Of a stretch of DNA of 64,000 bases, positions 9,160-18,415 are shown piece after piece; within the stretch, counting starts at the first letter, position 1, and each line of letters opens with the position of its first letter. A program made the position numbers and the translations under genes. This stretch comes from Acinetobacter dispersus (GTDB lineage: Bacteria; Pseudomonadota; Gammaproteobacteria; Pseudomonadales; Moraxellaceae): the NCBI RefSeq assembly GCF_009884975.1, contig NZ_CP041970.1:930001-994000 (forward strand), read 5' to 3'. Below the pieces are notes generated by a model. The model was given only the letters and a program-made list of their open reading frames with translations, was not told the DNA's origin and searched no databases.

Positions 9160-9187
9160 AAAAATGCCAGCAATCGCTGGCATTTTT
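9160..9187 (-). terminator. surA terminator
   Basis: AAAATGCCAGC (9161-9171), loop AATC, GCTGGCATTTT (9176-9186). On the minus strand it lies directly after the surA stop codon and ends in a T-run. Confidence 0.9.
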
Positions 9188-9194
9188 AATTTAC

Positions 9195-10508
9195 TTATTT
9201 TTGTTGTGCCTTTGAATCTAGGCTTGCATCTTTAATTTCGACATAAGCATTGGCGCGAAGTTCACGCATCCAACTATCAACTTCAGTATCAAATTGACGT
9301 TCACCTAAAATTTGACGTGCCATACGTTCTTGTACTTCTTTGGTCATATCCTGTTCACGTGTACCTAGAACTTGTAGGATGTGCCAACCAAATTGGCTTT
9401 GGAACGGTTTACTGATTTGTCCAACAGGCGTTTCTTTCATTACTTTTTCAAATTCAGGTACCATCACACCTGGGCTGACCCAACCTAAGCTGCCGCCATC
9501 ACGTGCTGAACCTGTGTCATTTGAGTAAGTTGCTGCTAATGTTGCAAAATCATCGCCAGCTTTAGCGCGATTATAGAGGCTATCGATCATTTGTTTTGCA
9601 CGATCCAAGCTAACCACTTCTGATGATTGAATCAAAATGTGGCGAGTTTGATATTGTGGAACTAATGCTTTTTGCTCATTCTGTTTACGTTCAAGCAACT
9701 TTAATACATGCACACCATCACGAACATTGATTAGTTCAGTGGTTTGTCCAACTTGCAGTGGTGCAATACGTGCAGAAAGTTCAGTTGGAATCTCTGATAA
9801 TGAGCGGAAACCCATATCTGCGCCATCAACTTTTACTGCTGCAGTTGATAATTTTGAGCTAATTGCTTTGGCATCATCGCTGGTTGAAAGTGCTTGTTTC
9901 ACTTGTTGAGCAATTTGCTGTACATCGTTTGTGTTTTCACCCGCGATACGCATGTGAATCACATGGACTTGCGTACCTAGTGCAGCTTGGCCTTCTGGCG
10001 ATTTTAAAAAGTTTTCAACATCATGATCACTGATTTTGATACGCGACATGACCTGTTGTTGACGCAAGCGACCAATCGCTAAATCTTCTGCAACACGATT
10101 ACGCAAATTCTCGTAAGTCCCTGGTGCAATTGCATCTAATTTTTGTTGAAATGCTTCTAAGCTGTTGGCACCTGATTGGTTTGCCACTTTTAACACCGCA
10201 GCATTTAAACTTTTTTCGTCTGGTTTAATACCATAACGTTTAACTTGTTCCAATTGAGCTTGGCGAATGATCAGTTGATCAAGCACCTGCATTTGTAAAT
10301 ACTGCTGTGGTGGAACAGTTTTATTTTGTGCTTTTAACTGATGTTCTGTTTCGGCAATCCCTTGTTCTAAATCACTTTTTAGAATAACACTACTATCCAC
10401 AACTGCAACAACCTCATCCGTAGGTTGTGCAAAGCTTTGCATTGATGAAGAAATTAGGGCAGCGAGAACAGTCGCTTTAAAGATATGTTGAAAAGGTTTT
10501 ATCTTCAT
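9195..10508 (-). CDS. surA: Periplasmic chaperone and peptidyl-prolyl isomerase SurA
   Basis: A 437-residue exported protein that escorts outer-membrane beta-barrel precursors through the periplasm. It has a signal peptide (basic MKIKPFQHIFK, hydrophobic AATVLAALI-like core, cleavage probably near SFA), an N-terminal chaperone region, and two parvulin (PpiC) repeats; the second is well conserved (RHILIQSSEVV, GGSLGWVSPGVMVPEF, GWHILQVL). The ATG at 10508 overlaps the lptD stop codon by one base (TAATG), indicating translational coupling to lptD, which is itself a SurA client. An in-frame TTG upstream is unlikely. Confidence 0.97.
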   Translation of the reverse strand: MKIKPFQHIFKATVLAALISSSMQSFAQPTDEVVAVVDSSVILKSDLEQGIAETEHQLKAQNKTVPPQQYLQMQVLDQLIIRQAQLEQVKRYGIKPDEKSLNAAVLKVANQSGANSLEAFQQKLDAIAPGTYENLRNRVAEDLAIGRLRQQQVMSRIKISDHDVENFLKSPEGQAALGTQVHVIHMRIAGENTNDVQQIAQQVKQALSTSDDAKAISSKLSTAAVKVDGADMGFRSLSEIPTELSARIAPLQVGQTTELINVRDGVHVLKLLERKQNEQKALVPQYQTRHILIQSSEVVSLDRAKQMIDSLYNRAKAGDDFATLAATYSNDTGSARDGGSLGWVSPGVMVPEFEKVMKETPVGQISKPFQSQFGWHILQVLGTREQDMTKEVQERMARQILGERQFDTEVDSWMRELRANAYVEIKDASLDSKAQQK

Positions 10509-12979
10509 TAACGTTGTGTCCAAGATTGATTAATTTTGTTGAAACCTAAAACTCTGTTTTCGAGGAGAGAGGCAAGCTTGTTGTTTAAAGCACCAAGACC
10601 TTTTAGGGTGAATTCAGCCATAACTGCGTTCTTTTTACGAACGTCTGGAGCATTTGGATCATCCAGATCGTTATAGTAAGAACGGCCATATACCGAAACA
10701 GCCCAACAACAAGACTCATAATTTACGCCAAGTAAATATTCACGCATAACTTGATTGTCGATGTCGTATTGAGCATGGCCCATAATACGCCAATTGTCTT
10801 TTACAGGTTGTATAAAGGATGCAACAACTTGATCGTAAGAATCCTGACGATCAGGGATATCTTTACGGTAAAAATAGCCTAAGTTATAGAGATTACCTTT
10901 ATCACCTGTGTAATAAGCCTGAAAATCTCTTTGTGCATTATCGCCATTCGACATCCACGCGGAGTTTGAGGTGATGGTCACGTTTTGGTTAAGCTGACTT
11001 GATAGACTAATGATCGGACCTGTACGATTTTGAGTATCAAATTCGTCAAGCTTTTCATTTAAACTTACACGACGGTCACTAAAATAATAACTTTGACCTA
11101 CACTTGCCTTAATTCGCTCTAAACCTTCAGTATCTAATAAACTATAAGTTACGCCGAGTGATAAGAAGTTGTTGTCATCTAAGCGGTCATGCCCATAAAA
11201 ACGATATGGGTTGAAGAGTTGATCATAGTTGATTGATGCGGTGGTTGAATCAAAGTTTGGATGATCGTCTTGATTCTTATAAGGTGAATATGCATAAAAG
11301 GCACGAGGAGAAATACTTTGTAAGTATTTGCCTTCTTTCTCAAATGTTAAACCAGTCGCAAGTGTGAATTGAGGCACAACGACTGATTTCTCTAAATCAT
11401 CAGAACTAGAGAGTCCGCGACCTTCTTTTGAGTCTTGATCATAGAACGTATTAATACTGCGTACAGAAACTTCTGGAACCACATAGAACCAAGATGGGGT
11501 CAAGTAGTTGTAGCGAACCGCAAACTGGTTATAGATACGGGTACCACTCGATTCGAGTGCTGAACCATCATTTACAGACTTTTTAAAGTAAGCCGTATCG
11601 TTATTAAACTCGTACTGTAGACCTTGTGCATCACCTGTAACGTAATTTAATAAAAATTGTGGAAGACGAGCATATGGCTTGTCGACATCTTTAACCGTTT
11701 TATCCAGTGTTTGGAAGTCTTCAACTTTTAACTGTGCTCTAAGACCGGGAATTCCATTTTGATAATTGAGTTCCCAAGCACGGCGTAAATTCAGATCCGT
11801 TCGTGTGTTTGGATTATTATTAAAGTCTGCAAAGTAATCTTTATCAGAAGCATAGTTGTATTCTAAATTGGTTGACCACTGGTCGCTAATTCGCCAATTG
11901 TGAATAAAATGAAGGTCATCACGCGCTTCATCGCCATACTGGTTGTCACTTGCAATATAGCCACCCCAAATACGACCCGCACCAAAGTTTTCAGTCATAT
12001 AGCGGAAGTCTGCATCTAACTTTGGACCACGTTTGCTCATATAGCTTGGTGTAAGCGTAAGGTCATAATTCGGTGCAAGGTTAAGATAAATAGGGGTGAT
12101 TAATTGCGCACCACCATCATTGCTGTAACCAAAATTTGGACTGAGTAGACCTGTGGTACGCCGGTCATCAATCGGGAAATTGAAGTAAGGTACAGCCAGT
12201 ACAGGTACATCTTTGATGTAGAGTTTGGTATTACGCGTTACACCGCGGCCTGTATCTTGGTTGAGTTCAATTTCTTTGGCCTGAATTTTCCATGCTGGCT
12301 TTTGCTCAGGCGGGCAAGCGGTGTAGCTTGCATCTTTAAAAATAACTAAATTTTCATTCGCACGTTTAATCTGGCTAGCATGACCATGTGCATGCTGCTG
12401 CTCTGAGATATAGAAACTATTATTTAAATCACCTGTTTGTGTCTTTAAATTATAGTTAATCGCATCACTTTGAGAAAGCAGGCCAGATTGAGCAAGTTGG
12501 ACACGACCTTCGGCATTGGCATAAGTTTGTGTCGAGTCGATTGTGACTTGGTCAGCACGGATAGTGCGACCTTCTTGGTCAATCACAACATTGCCTTGCA
12601 GAACAGAATCGCCCGTTGGGTTGTAATGCCCGTAATCGGCGGTGAGTACTGAAGTGGTTGTATTTGCATCACCCGCTTTTGCTTCAGGATTAATCGGGGT
12701 GACCCAAGTTCCTTGGCAAAATGAAGAACTTAAATAACGATTATCACGTAACTGTGCTTCAGGTGCAGATTTGTCTACATAATATTGCTGGAAAAAACTT
12801 TCCCCAGGATAACTTTCTTGATTTTGCTGTCCCTGATTCGGGATCGCTGCTTTAAGCTGTTTATTGTCAAGCGTAGAGACAGCATCAGCTGGTGCCGCGA
12901 AACCTGATTGGATCGAGCCGCCACACAAGAGTGTCAAAATAGCTGTTGCTAAAGGATTAAATTTAAACTGATGTTTCAT
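10508..12979 (-). CDS. lptD: LPS-assembly outer-membrane protein LptD
   Basis: An 823-residue outer-membrane protein that inserts lipopolysaccharide into the outer leaflet together with LptE. It has a signal peptide ending around SGFA, a periplasmic OstA-like beta-jellyroll domain (GNVVIDQEGRTIRADQVTID) and a long C-terminal beta-barrel rich in aromatic and Asn residues. The cysteines needed for the LptD disulfide switch are present: Cys88 (SFCQGTW), Cys222 (TACPPEQ) and the adjacent pair in ESCCWAVSVYG. The ATG at 12979 precedes the signal peptide; an in-frame TTG five codons earlier is unlikely. It is first in the lptD-surA operon and divergent from amgK. Confidence 0.97.
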   Translation of the reverse strand: MKHQFKFNPLATAILTLLCGGSIQSGFAAPADAVSTLDNKQLKAAIPNQGQQNQESYPGESFFQQYYVDKSAPEAQLRDNRYLSSSFCQGTWVTPINPEAKAGDANTTTSVLTADYGHYNPTGDSVLQGNVVIDQEGRTIRADQVTIDSTQTYANAEGRVQLAQSGLLSQSDAINYNLKTQTGDLNNSFYISEQQHAHGHASQIKRANENLVIFKDASYTACPPEQKPAWKIQAKEIELNQDTGRGVTRNTKLYIKDVPVLAVPYFNFPIDDRRTTGLLSPNFGYSNDGGAQLITPIYLNLAPNYDLTLTPSYMSKRGPKLDADFRYMTENFGAGRIWGGYIASDNQYGDEARDDLHFIHNWRISDQWSTNLEYNYASDKDYFADFNNNPNTRTDLNLRRAWELNYQNGIPGLRAQLKVEDFQTLDKTVKDVDKPYARLPQFLLNYVTGDAQGLQYEFNNDTAYFKKSVNDGSALESSGTRIYNQFAVRYNYLTPSWFYVVPEVSVRSINTFYDQDSKEGRGLSSSDDLEKSVVVPQFTLATGLTFEKEGKYLQSISPRAFYAYSPYKNQDDHPNFDSTTASINYDQLFNPYRFYGHDRLDDNNFLSLGVTYSLLDTEGLERIKASVGQSYYFSDRRVSLNEKLDEFDTQNRTGPIISLSSQLNQNVTITSNSAWMSNGDNAQRDFQAYYTGDKGNLYNLGYFYRKDIPDRQDSYDQVVASFIQPVKDNWRIMGHAQYDIDNQVMREYLLGVNYESCCWAVSVYGRSYYNDLDDPNAPDVRKKNAVMAEFTLKGLGALNNKLASLLENRVLGFNKINQSWTQR

Positions 12980-13097
12980 TGTCTCATTAACCAATACGCT
13001 AATTCACAATTAATTATTGTCGCATCATAGAGAAAAAGTTGATAAGTGGCTACACTTAAGCTTTCAAAATCTCAGCTAGTTTTAGATTTTATTGCAA

Positions 13098-14111
13098 ATG
13101 AATACACAACGTGAACAATTGATACAAACTTGGCTTCAAGCCACCCTCCAATCTGATCAATTTGAGATCAACTTTTTGGCAGGAGATGCAAGCTTTCGCC
13201 GCTATGCGCGAATTAAGTTACAAAACAAAACATATATGCTCATGGATGCGCCTCCTGAAAAAGAAGATTGTATTCCATTTGTTAGCATTGATGAGTTCTT
13301 TGATAAAAATGGTGTGCGTGTACCGCATATCGTTGCGAAAGACTTAACTTTAGGATTGTTGCTGTTAGAAGATTTTGGTGATGTTGTTTTATCAACCTTA
13401 TTAAATGATCAAACAGTTGATCAATACTATGCACAAAGTTTTAAGCAGTTGATTGAATTACAGCAGATCAACGGTGATACACAATTGCCAGCGTATTCTT
13501 ATGAGAAGTTGATGACGGAAATGCGTCTGTTGACAGACTGGATGTTGCCATCATTGAAGATTCAGCCGACAGAGCAGCAGTTGGAAACGATTGAGCAGGC
13601 TTTTGATTTCCTTGCGATCGAGGCGACTAATCAACCGCAAGTAATTGTACATCGTGATTTTCACAGTCGTAATTTGATGAAAATCGAAAATGAACAAGAG
13701 CTTGGTGTAATTGATTTCCAAGATGCAGTGATCGGTGCTGATACTTACGATCTTATTTCAATCACGCGTGATGCCTATGTGCAGTGGAATGCTGAGCGCG
13801 TCTACGAATGGTTTGAAGTGTTCTATAACTTATTGCCAGCAGCAGCGAAAGAAAATCGTAGTTTTGAGCAGTTTAAGCGAGATGCAGATCTAATGGCGAT
13901 CCAGCGTCATTTGAAAATTTTGGGTATCTTCGTGCGTTTATTTGAACGTGATGGCAAATCAGGCTATTTAAAAGATTTACCGCGTGTGATGTGGTATTTG
14001 CTTGAAGAAAGCCAAGGTTATGATGAGCTCAATGACTTTATGCAGTTCATTCGTGACATCGTGATGCCGAAGTTTATTGAAAAATATGGTGATTACGAGG
14101 TTGCAGCATAA
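13098..14111 (+). CDS. amgK: Anomeric MurNAc/GlcNAc kinase AmgK
   Basis: A 337-residue aminoglycoside-phosphotransferase-fold kinase. AmgK phosphorylates the anomeric hydroxyl of N-acetylmuramic acid recovered from the cell wall, feeding the peptidoglycan recycling route that bypasses de novo synthesis and underlies intrinsic fosfomycin tolerance in pseudomonads. The GDASFRRYAR N-terminal motif, the catalytic loop VIVHRDFHSRNLM and the metal-binding VIDFQDAVIGADTYDL are intact. The stop codon overlaps the murU start by one base (TAATG). Adjacency to murU and divergence from lptD is the arrangement known in Pseudomonas, which secures the call over a generic phosphotransferase. Confidence 0.93.
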   Translation: MNTQREQLIQTWLQATLQSDQFEINFLAGDASFRRYARIKLQNKTYMLMDAPPEKEDCIPFVSIDEFFDKNGVRVPHIVAKDLTLGLLLLEDFGDVVLSTLLNDQTVDQYYAQSFKQLIELQQINGDTQLPAYSYEKLMTEMRLLTDWMLPSLKIQPTEQQLETIEQAFDFLAIEATNQPQVIVHRDFHSRNLMKIENEQELGVIDFQDAVIGADTYDLISITRDAYVQWNAERVYEWFEVFYNLLPAAAKENRSFEQFKRDADLMAIQRHLKILGIFVRLFERDGKSGYLKDLPRVMWYLLEESQGYDELNDFMQFIRDIVMPKFIEKYGDYEVAA

Positions 14112-14800
14112 TGAAAGCAATGATTCTTGCTGCAGGTCTTGGTAATCGTATGCGACCATTAACATTGCATACGCCAAAACCTTTACTGGAAGTCGGTGGG
14201 AAGCCACTGATTGTTTGGCATATTGAGAAGTTGCAAAAAATAGGCATTAGCGAGATTGTTATTAATACGGCTTGGTTGGGTGAGAAACTTGCTGCTGCTT
14301 TAGGTGATGGCTCTCAATTTGGTGTAACCATCTTATGGTCACACGAAGGCGAAGGCTTGGAAACAGCAGGTGGTATTATTAATGCCTTGCCATTGTTGGG
14401 TGATGAACCTTTTATCTTGGTCAATGGTGATGTCTGGACCACAATGGATTTTTCTTCATTGTTAAATGTTCAGTTAGAAGATAAGCAGGCACATTTAGTG
14501 TTGGTTGAAAATCCACCGCAGCACTTAAAAGGTGACTTTATCCTAGCGCATGATTTAGCTTACACTTTTGAGCAAGAGCAACTGGGTGAAGCTTTAACTT
14601 ATAGTGGTGTGGCTGTTTTTGCACCGCAGATGTTTGCCGGTTTGGAAAATGGCAAACGACCTTTAGCGCCATTATTGAAACAAGCCATGCAGCAGCAGCA
14701 GGTTTCAGCTGAAAAGTTGCAAGGAATTTGGGTCGATGTTGGTACGCCTGAGCGTTTGGAGCAGCTTGATCAACAAATCAAGCAGGGCGCATTCGCATAA
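14111..14800 (+). CDS. murU: N-acetylmuramate 1-phosphate uridylyltransferase MurU
   Basis: A 229-residue nucleotidyltransferase that converts MurNAc alpha-1-phosphate plus UTP to UDP-MurNAc, the step after AmgK in cell-wall recycling. The N-terminal MILAAGLGNRMRPLT is the sugar-nucleotidyltransferase signature, followed by PKPLLEVGGKPL, FILVNGDVWT and VDVGTPERL. It lacks the C-terminal acyltransferase repeats of GlmU, as expected for MurU. It is translationally coupled to amgK. Confidence 0.93.
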   Translation: MKAMILAAGLGNRMRPLTLHTPKPLLEVGGKPLIVWHIEKLQKIGISEIVINTAWLGEKLAAALGDGSQFGVTILWSHEGEGLETAGGIINALPLLGDEPFILVNGDVWTTMDFSSLLNVQLEDKQAHLVLVENPPQHLKGDFILAHDLAYTFEQEQLGEALTYSGVAVFAPQMFAGLENGKRPLAPLLKQAMQQQQVSAEKLQGIWVDVGTPERLEQLDQQIKQGAFA

Positions 14801-14974
14801 TAAAAAATGCTTTGTCTATCTGTGATTTGCATAAGAAAAGACAAAAACTTAAAGGATTGTGCAGTTTATCATGCTTGTAAATGATTAACTGCATAATCGT
14901 TCAACAAGTCCTGCTGTGCCTTGTATCAGAAATCGGTATACTGCACAGCAAGTTTATCGAGATGTCGCACTGTT

Positions 14975-15610
14975 ATGCATCCTTTTTTTCAAGAATTAAA
15001 GCAAGGTAGCCAAGCTTTAGGTCTTAACCTAAGTGAAGAAGCCCTAACACTCTTATTGAAATATCAAGATGCGCTAGTGCTATGGAATAAGGCATACAAT
15101 TTAACGGCGATCCGCGAGCCGAAAGAAATGTTGGTTAAACATTTATTAGATAGTTTAAGTATCTTAAATGATTTGCCCCAAGGTCGTTTATTAGATGTGG
15201 GCACAGGCGGTGGTATGCCGGGCATGATCATTGCATTATGCCAACCAGAACGTTCTTGTGTACTATTAGATTCGAATGGGAAAAAGATTCGTTTCTTGAA
15301 GCAATTTATTGCTGATTTAAAGCTGAAGAATGTAATTGCAGTTCAAACACGTGTTGAAAATGAAGACAGCATTGGAGAACTTGGTCAGTTCGATGTCATT
15401 ACAAGTCGAGCATTTGCTTCATTGACCGATTTTGTAGATGCAGCACAACCTTATATGCATCAACAAAGTATCATTGCTGCAATGAAAGGCTTAATCCCAG
15501 AGGATGAAGTTGAGCAGATGAAAGATCAGTATTCATGTAAGATCATTGAACTGCGTGTGCCAAGATTGGATGAACAGCGTCATTTACTTTTACTTCAACG
15601 TATTCAATAA
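14975..15610 (+). CDS. rsmG: 16S rRNA (guanine527-N7)-methyltransferase RsmG
   Basis: A 211-residue Rossmann-fold SAM-dependent methyltransferase that methylates G527 of 16S rRNA. The YNLTAIR segment, the SAM-binding LLDVGTGGGMPGM loop and DVITSRAFASL are diagnostic. I chose the ATG at 14975 (MHPFFQEL) because the in-frame extension upstream has no family-like sequence. It is followed 18 bp later by parA. The rsmG-parA-parB order is conserved in many bacteria, often near the replication origin, although no dnaA, gidA or origin is visible in this window. Confidence 0.96.
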   Translation: MHPFFQELKQGSQALGLNLSEEALTLLLKYQDALVLWNKAYNLTAIREPKEMLVKHLLDSLSILNDLPQGRLLDVGTGGGMPGMIIALCQPERSCVLLDSNGKKIRFLKQFIADLKLKNVIAVQTRVENEDSIGELGQFDVITSRAFASLTDFVDAAQPYMHQQSIIAAMKGLIPEDEVEQMKDQYSCKIIELRVPRLDEQRHLLLLQRIQ

Positions 15611-15628
15611 AAAATATTAAGGGTAGTC

Positions 15629-16411
15629 ATGGCTCAAATTATTGCGATTGCAAACCAAAAAGGTGGTGTGGGAAAAACCACGACAGCAGTCAATCTTGCT
15701 GCCTCTTTGGCGATCTTGAAAAAACGTGTTTTGTTGGTCGATATGGACTCACAAGGGAATGCCACCATGGGGTCTGGTATTCAAAAGAATGATTTACTTT
15801 ATTCAGTCACAGATGTGTTATTGGGTGAAGTTCCAATTGAAACTGCTATTCAAAAAGCAGAAGTCGGTTATAAAGTTTTAGGTGCAAACCGTGAACTTGC
15901 TGGGGTTGAACTTGCGATTGCTGAGCAAGACGGTCGTGAGTTCATTCTGAAGAATGCTTTACAAGAAGTAGATGCTGCATTTGACTATATCATTGTTGAT
16001 TGTGCACCAAGCCTCAGTTTAATTACCGTCAATGCCTTGGCTGCCGTGAATGGTGTGATTATTCCAATGCAATGTGAATACTATGCTCTGGAAGGATTGG
16101 CTGATCTGACACAGACCATTGATCGTATACAAAAAGCCCTTAATCCAAACTTGGAAATTGTTGGGGTATTACGTACCATGTATGACGCTCGTAATGCGTT
16201 GACACGTGATGTGTCAGCAGAGTTAGAGCAATATTTTGGTAAAAAATTATATGAAACGGTGATTCCTCGAAATATTCGTTTGGCAGAAGCACCAGCTCAT
16301 GGTTTACCTGTAATCTATTTTGAAAAGAGTTCAAAAGGTGCAATTGCATATTTGAATTTAGCCGCAGAAATGTTGAAGAAAAGTAAAGTGAAAAAAGGAA
16401 GTGCTGTATGA
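15629..16411 (+). CDS. parA: Chromosome-partitioning ATPase ParA (Soj)
   Basis: A 260-residue MinD/ParA-type ATPase that segregates newly replicated origin regions together with ParB. The deviant Walker A box KGGVGKTT is at residues 11-18. The Walker A' region LLVDMDSQGNATMG and the Walker B segment YIIVDCAPSLSLI follow. It lacks the N-terminal HTH found in plasmid type Ia ParA proteins, as expected for a chromosomal Soj. The stop codon overlaps the parB start by four bases (ATGA). No exact parS palindrome was seen in the window. Confidence 0.96.
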   Translation: MAQIIAIANQKGGVGKTTTAVNLAASLAILKKRVLLVDMDSQGNATMGSGIQKNDLLYSVTDVLLGEVPIETAIQKAEVGYKVLGANRELAGVELAIAEQDGREFILKNALQEVDAAFDYIIVDCAPSLSLITVNALAAVNGVIIPMQCEYYALEGLADLTQTIDRIQKALNPNLEIVGVLRTMYDARNALTRDVSAELEQYFGKKLYETVIPRNIRLAEAPAHGLPVIYFEKSSKGAIAYLNLAAEMLKKSKVKKGSAV

Positions 16412-17295
16412 GCATCAAAAAACGCGGATTGGCTAAAGGTCGTGGTTTAGATGCGCTATTAGGTTCAATTCAAAAAGAGAAATTGCAACTTGAAGCACAA
16501 GCCTTGGATCATGGTCAACTCAAGCAAATTGATGTCAATTTACTGAAACGTGGTGAATACCAACCACGTAGTTTTATCCAAGAACAAGATTTACAAGAGC
16601 TTGCAGCATCGATTGAAAAGCATGGTGTAATGCAGCCGATTGTGATCCGTCCTGTGGATGATGAGCAACATCCTTACGAGATTATTGCGGGTGAACGTCG
16701 TTGGCGTGCTGCCCAATTAGCTGGTTTGGTTGAAATTCCAGCGATTGTACGTGACTTAAATGACCAAGTCGCAATTGCTTTGGCGTTGATTGAAAATATT
16801 CAACGTCAAGATCTCAATCCGATCGATCAAGCAGTCGCTTTACAGCGCTTCCATGATGAATTTGGTTTAAGCCATCAAGAAATTGCAGATACGGTAGGCA
16901 AGGCACGTACCACGGTGAGTAACCTGTTGCGCTTGTTGAGCTTGGCTGATCCGATTAAAGAGTTAATACAGCAAGGTCAGATTGACATGGGACATGCCCG
17001 TGCGATTCTGACGCTAAAAGTAAAAGATCAAATTGCAGTTGCGCAAATCGTAATTGAAAAAGGTTTGTCGGTACGTCAAACTGAACAGTTGGTTCGTGAG
17101 TGGAGTGAACCAAAACCTGAAAAGGAAAAAGCTCAAATATCTCCAGATATTGAACAGTTGACTCAGAAACTATCTGAGCGTTTCGGAGCGAATGTTAAAA
17201 TTGACCATAACCAAAAAGGTAAAGGGAAAATGGTCATTCACTACCACTCATTGGATGAGTTGGATGGAATCCTCAATATTTGCTTACCTAACTAA
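16408..17295 (+). CDS. parB: Chromosome-partitioning protein ParB (Spo0J)
   Basis: A 295-residue CTPase and DNA-binding clamp that loads at parS. The N-terminal KRGLAKGRGLDALLG motif is the ParA-activating tail. The GEYQPR and GERRWRAAQLAG motifs form the CTP-binding domain, then comes the central HTH (LSHQEIADTVGKARTTVSNLLRLL) and a C-terminal dimerisation domain with a basic lysine patch near HNQKGKGKMVIHY. It is translationally coupled to parA. The 35 bp that follow lead directly into the ExbB-like gene without a clear terminator, so read-through is possible. Confidence 0.96.
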   Translation: MSIKKRGLAKGRGLDALLGSIQKEKLQLEAQALDHGQLKQIDVNLLKRGEYQPRSFIQEQDLQELAASIEKHGVMQPIVIRPVDDEQHPYEIIAGERRWRAAQLAGLVEIPAIVRDLNDQVAIALALIENIQRQDLNPIDQAVALQRFHDEFGLSHQEIADTVGKARTTVSNLLRLLSLADPIKELIQQGQIDMGHARAILTLKVKDQIAVAQIVIEKGLSVRQTEQLVREWSEPKPEKEKAQISPDIEQLTQKLSERFGANVKIDHNQKGKGKMVIHYHSLDELDGILNICLPN

Positions 17296-17342
17296 TATTG
17301 AGGGTGCATCCTTTTATATTTTAGATATTATTGGGGAATAAT

Positions 17343-17972
17343 ATGTGGGAACTTGTGAAAGCGGGCGGTTGGTTAATGCTGCCCCTTATTCTTTCATCAA
17401 TTTTTACGGTTGCCATTACAATTGAACGATACATTCGTTTAAAACGGTCTCAAGTGTTACCACAAGCCTTGCTTGTGAGTGGTTCTGATGTGGATGCAGT
17501 CATTACACGATTAGAACAAGAGGATGCTCAAAAAAGCCCATTAGGACGTATTCTTAAATCTGGTTTTGATCAGCGAGAACAAGGTGAGCAATTTGCCCGC
17601 GCTCAAATGGAAGCAACCGCGTCTCAAGAAATCAGTTATCTCGAAAAAAATATTAACTTCCTTGGAACTTTGAGTGCAATCGCACCTTTACTGGGATTGC
17701 TTGGTACTGTTTTGGGAATTATTGAGTCATTTTTGGTGATTGATGTTGGCTCTGCTGGTAATGCCAGTATGATGATGCCAGGTATTTCTAAGGCCTTAAT
17801 TACAACAGCTGTCGGGATGCTCATTGCAATTCCTGCTATGATTGCATACCGTTATTTCCAGCGTGTTGTACATGAATATATTGCTGAATTAGAGCAACAG
17901 TCTACCTTGTTCCATGCTGCACTTTTCTATAAAAAAGCGGCTCATGTACAAGAACACCGTCGTGCAAGCTAA
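17343..17972 (+). CDS. ExbB/TolQ/MotA-family proton channel protein
   Basis: A 209-residue inner-membrane protein with three predicted transmembrane helices: one near residues 13-32, and two in the conserved C-terminal MotA_ExbB block (FLGTLSAIAPLLGLLGTVLG and ISKALITTAVGMLIAIPAMI). With its ExbD-like neighbour it should form a proton-motive-force-driven motor. GGGG ahead of the ATG at 17343 supports this start. The gene pair sits in front of msbA rather than near tonB or tolAB, so it may energise an envelope process linked to LPS supply; this is an inference from position only. Confidence 0.9.
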   Translation: MWELVKAGGWLMLPLILSSIFTVAITIERYIRLKRSQVLPQALLVSGSDVDAVITRLEQEDAQKSPLGRILKSGFDQREQGEQFARAQMEATASQEISYLEKNINFLGTLSAIAPLLGLLGTVLGIIESFLVIDVGSAGNASMMMPGISKALITTAVGMLIAIPAMIAYRYFQRVVHEYIAELEQQSTLFHAALFYKKAAHVQEHRRAS

Positions 17973-17986
17973 GCCGAGGTGGCATC

Positions 17987-18415
17987 ATGAAGTTTAAACG
18001 TTCTCAAGTTGAAGATATTCATATCAATTTGACGCCAATGATTGACTGTATGTTATTTATTTTGGTGTTTTTATTATTATCAACGACTTTTAGTCAACAA
18101 AGTCGTATTAACCTGACTTTGCCCGATGCGCAAGGTGTTCCACCTAAACAATTCGATCACAAAATTGAAATCATGGTAGACTCCACTGGGCATTATTCTG
18201 TGAATGGTCAAGCGTTATCAAGCAAAGATATCGCGGATTTAAGCACAGCGATTAAGCAAGTTGCACAAGATCGTCGTGATTTTATGTTTATTATTGCTGC
18301 TGATGCCAAAGCTGCACATCAGGATGTGATTCGAGTGATGGATGTCGCAGGTCAACTCGGTTTTGTTAACGTCAATATCAGCACCAAAGTTCCAACGAGA
18401 GGTTTTACTGAGTGA
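17987..18415 (+). CDS. ExbD/TolR-family biopolymer transport protein
   Basis: A 142-residue protein with one N-terminal transmembrane helix and a periplasmic domain. The LTPMIDCMLFILVFLLL segment holds the conserved membrane aspartate thought to carry protons. It starts 14 bp after the ExbB-like gene with a GAGG ribosome binding site and overlaps the GTG start of msbA by four bases. It therefore forms one translational unit with the channel subunit and the lipid A flippase. Confidence 0.92.
   Translation: MKFKRSQVEDIHINLTPMIDCMLFILVFLLLSTTFSQQSRINLTLPDAQGVPPKQFDHKIEIMVDSTGHYSVNGQALSSKDIADLSTAIKQVAQDRRDFMFIIAADAKAAHQDVIRVMDVAGQLGFVNVNISTKVPTRGFTE

Noticed and set aside
13092-13097. TTG start two codons before the amgK ATG
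   Set aside because: No ribosome binding site is placed for it, and ATG at 13098 matches family members.
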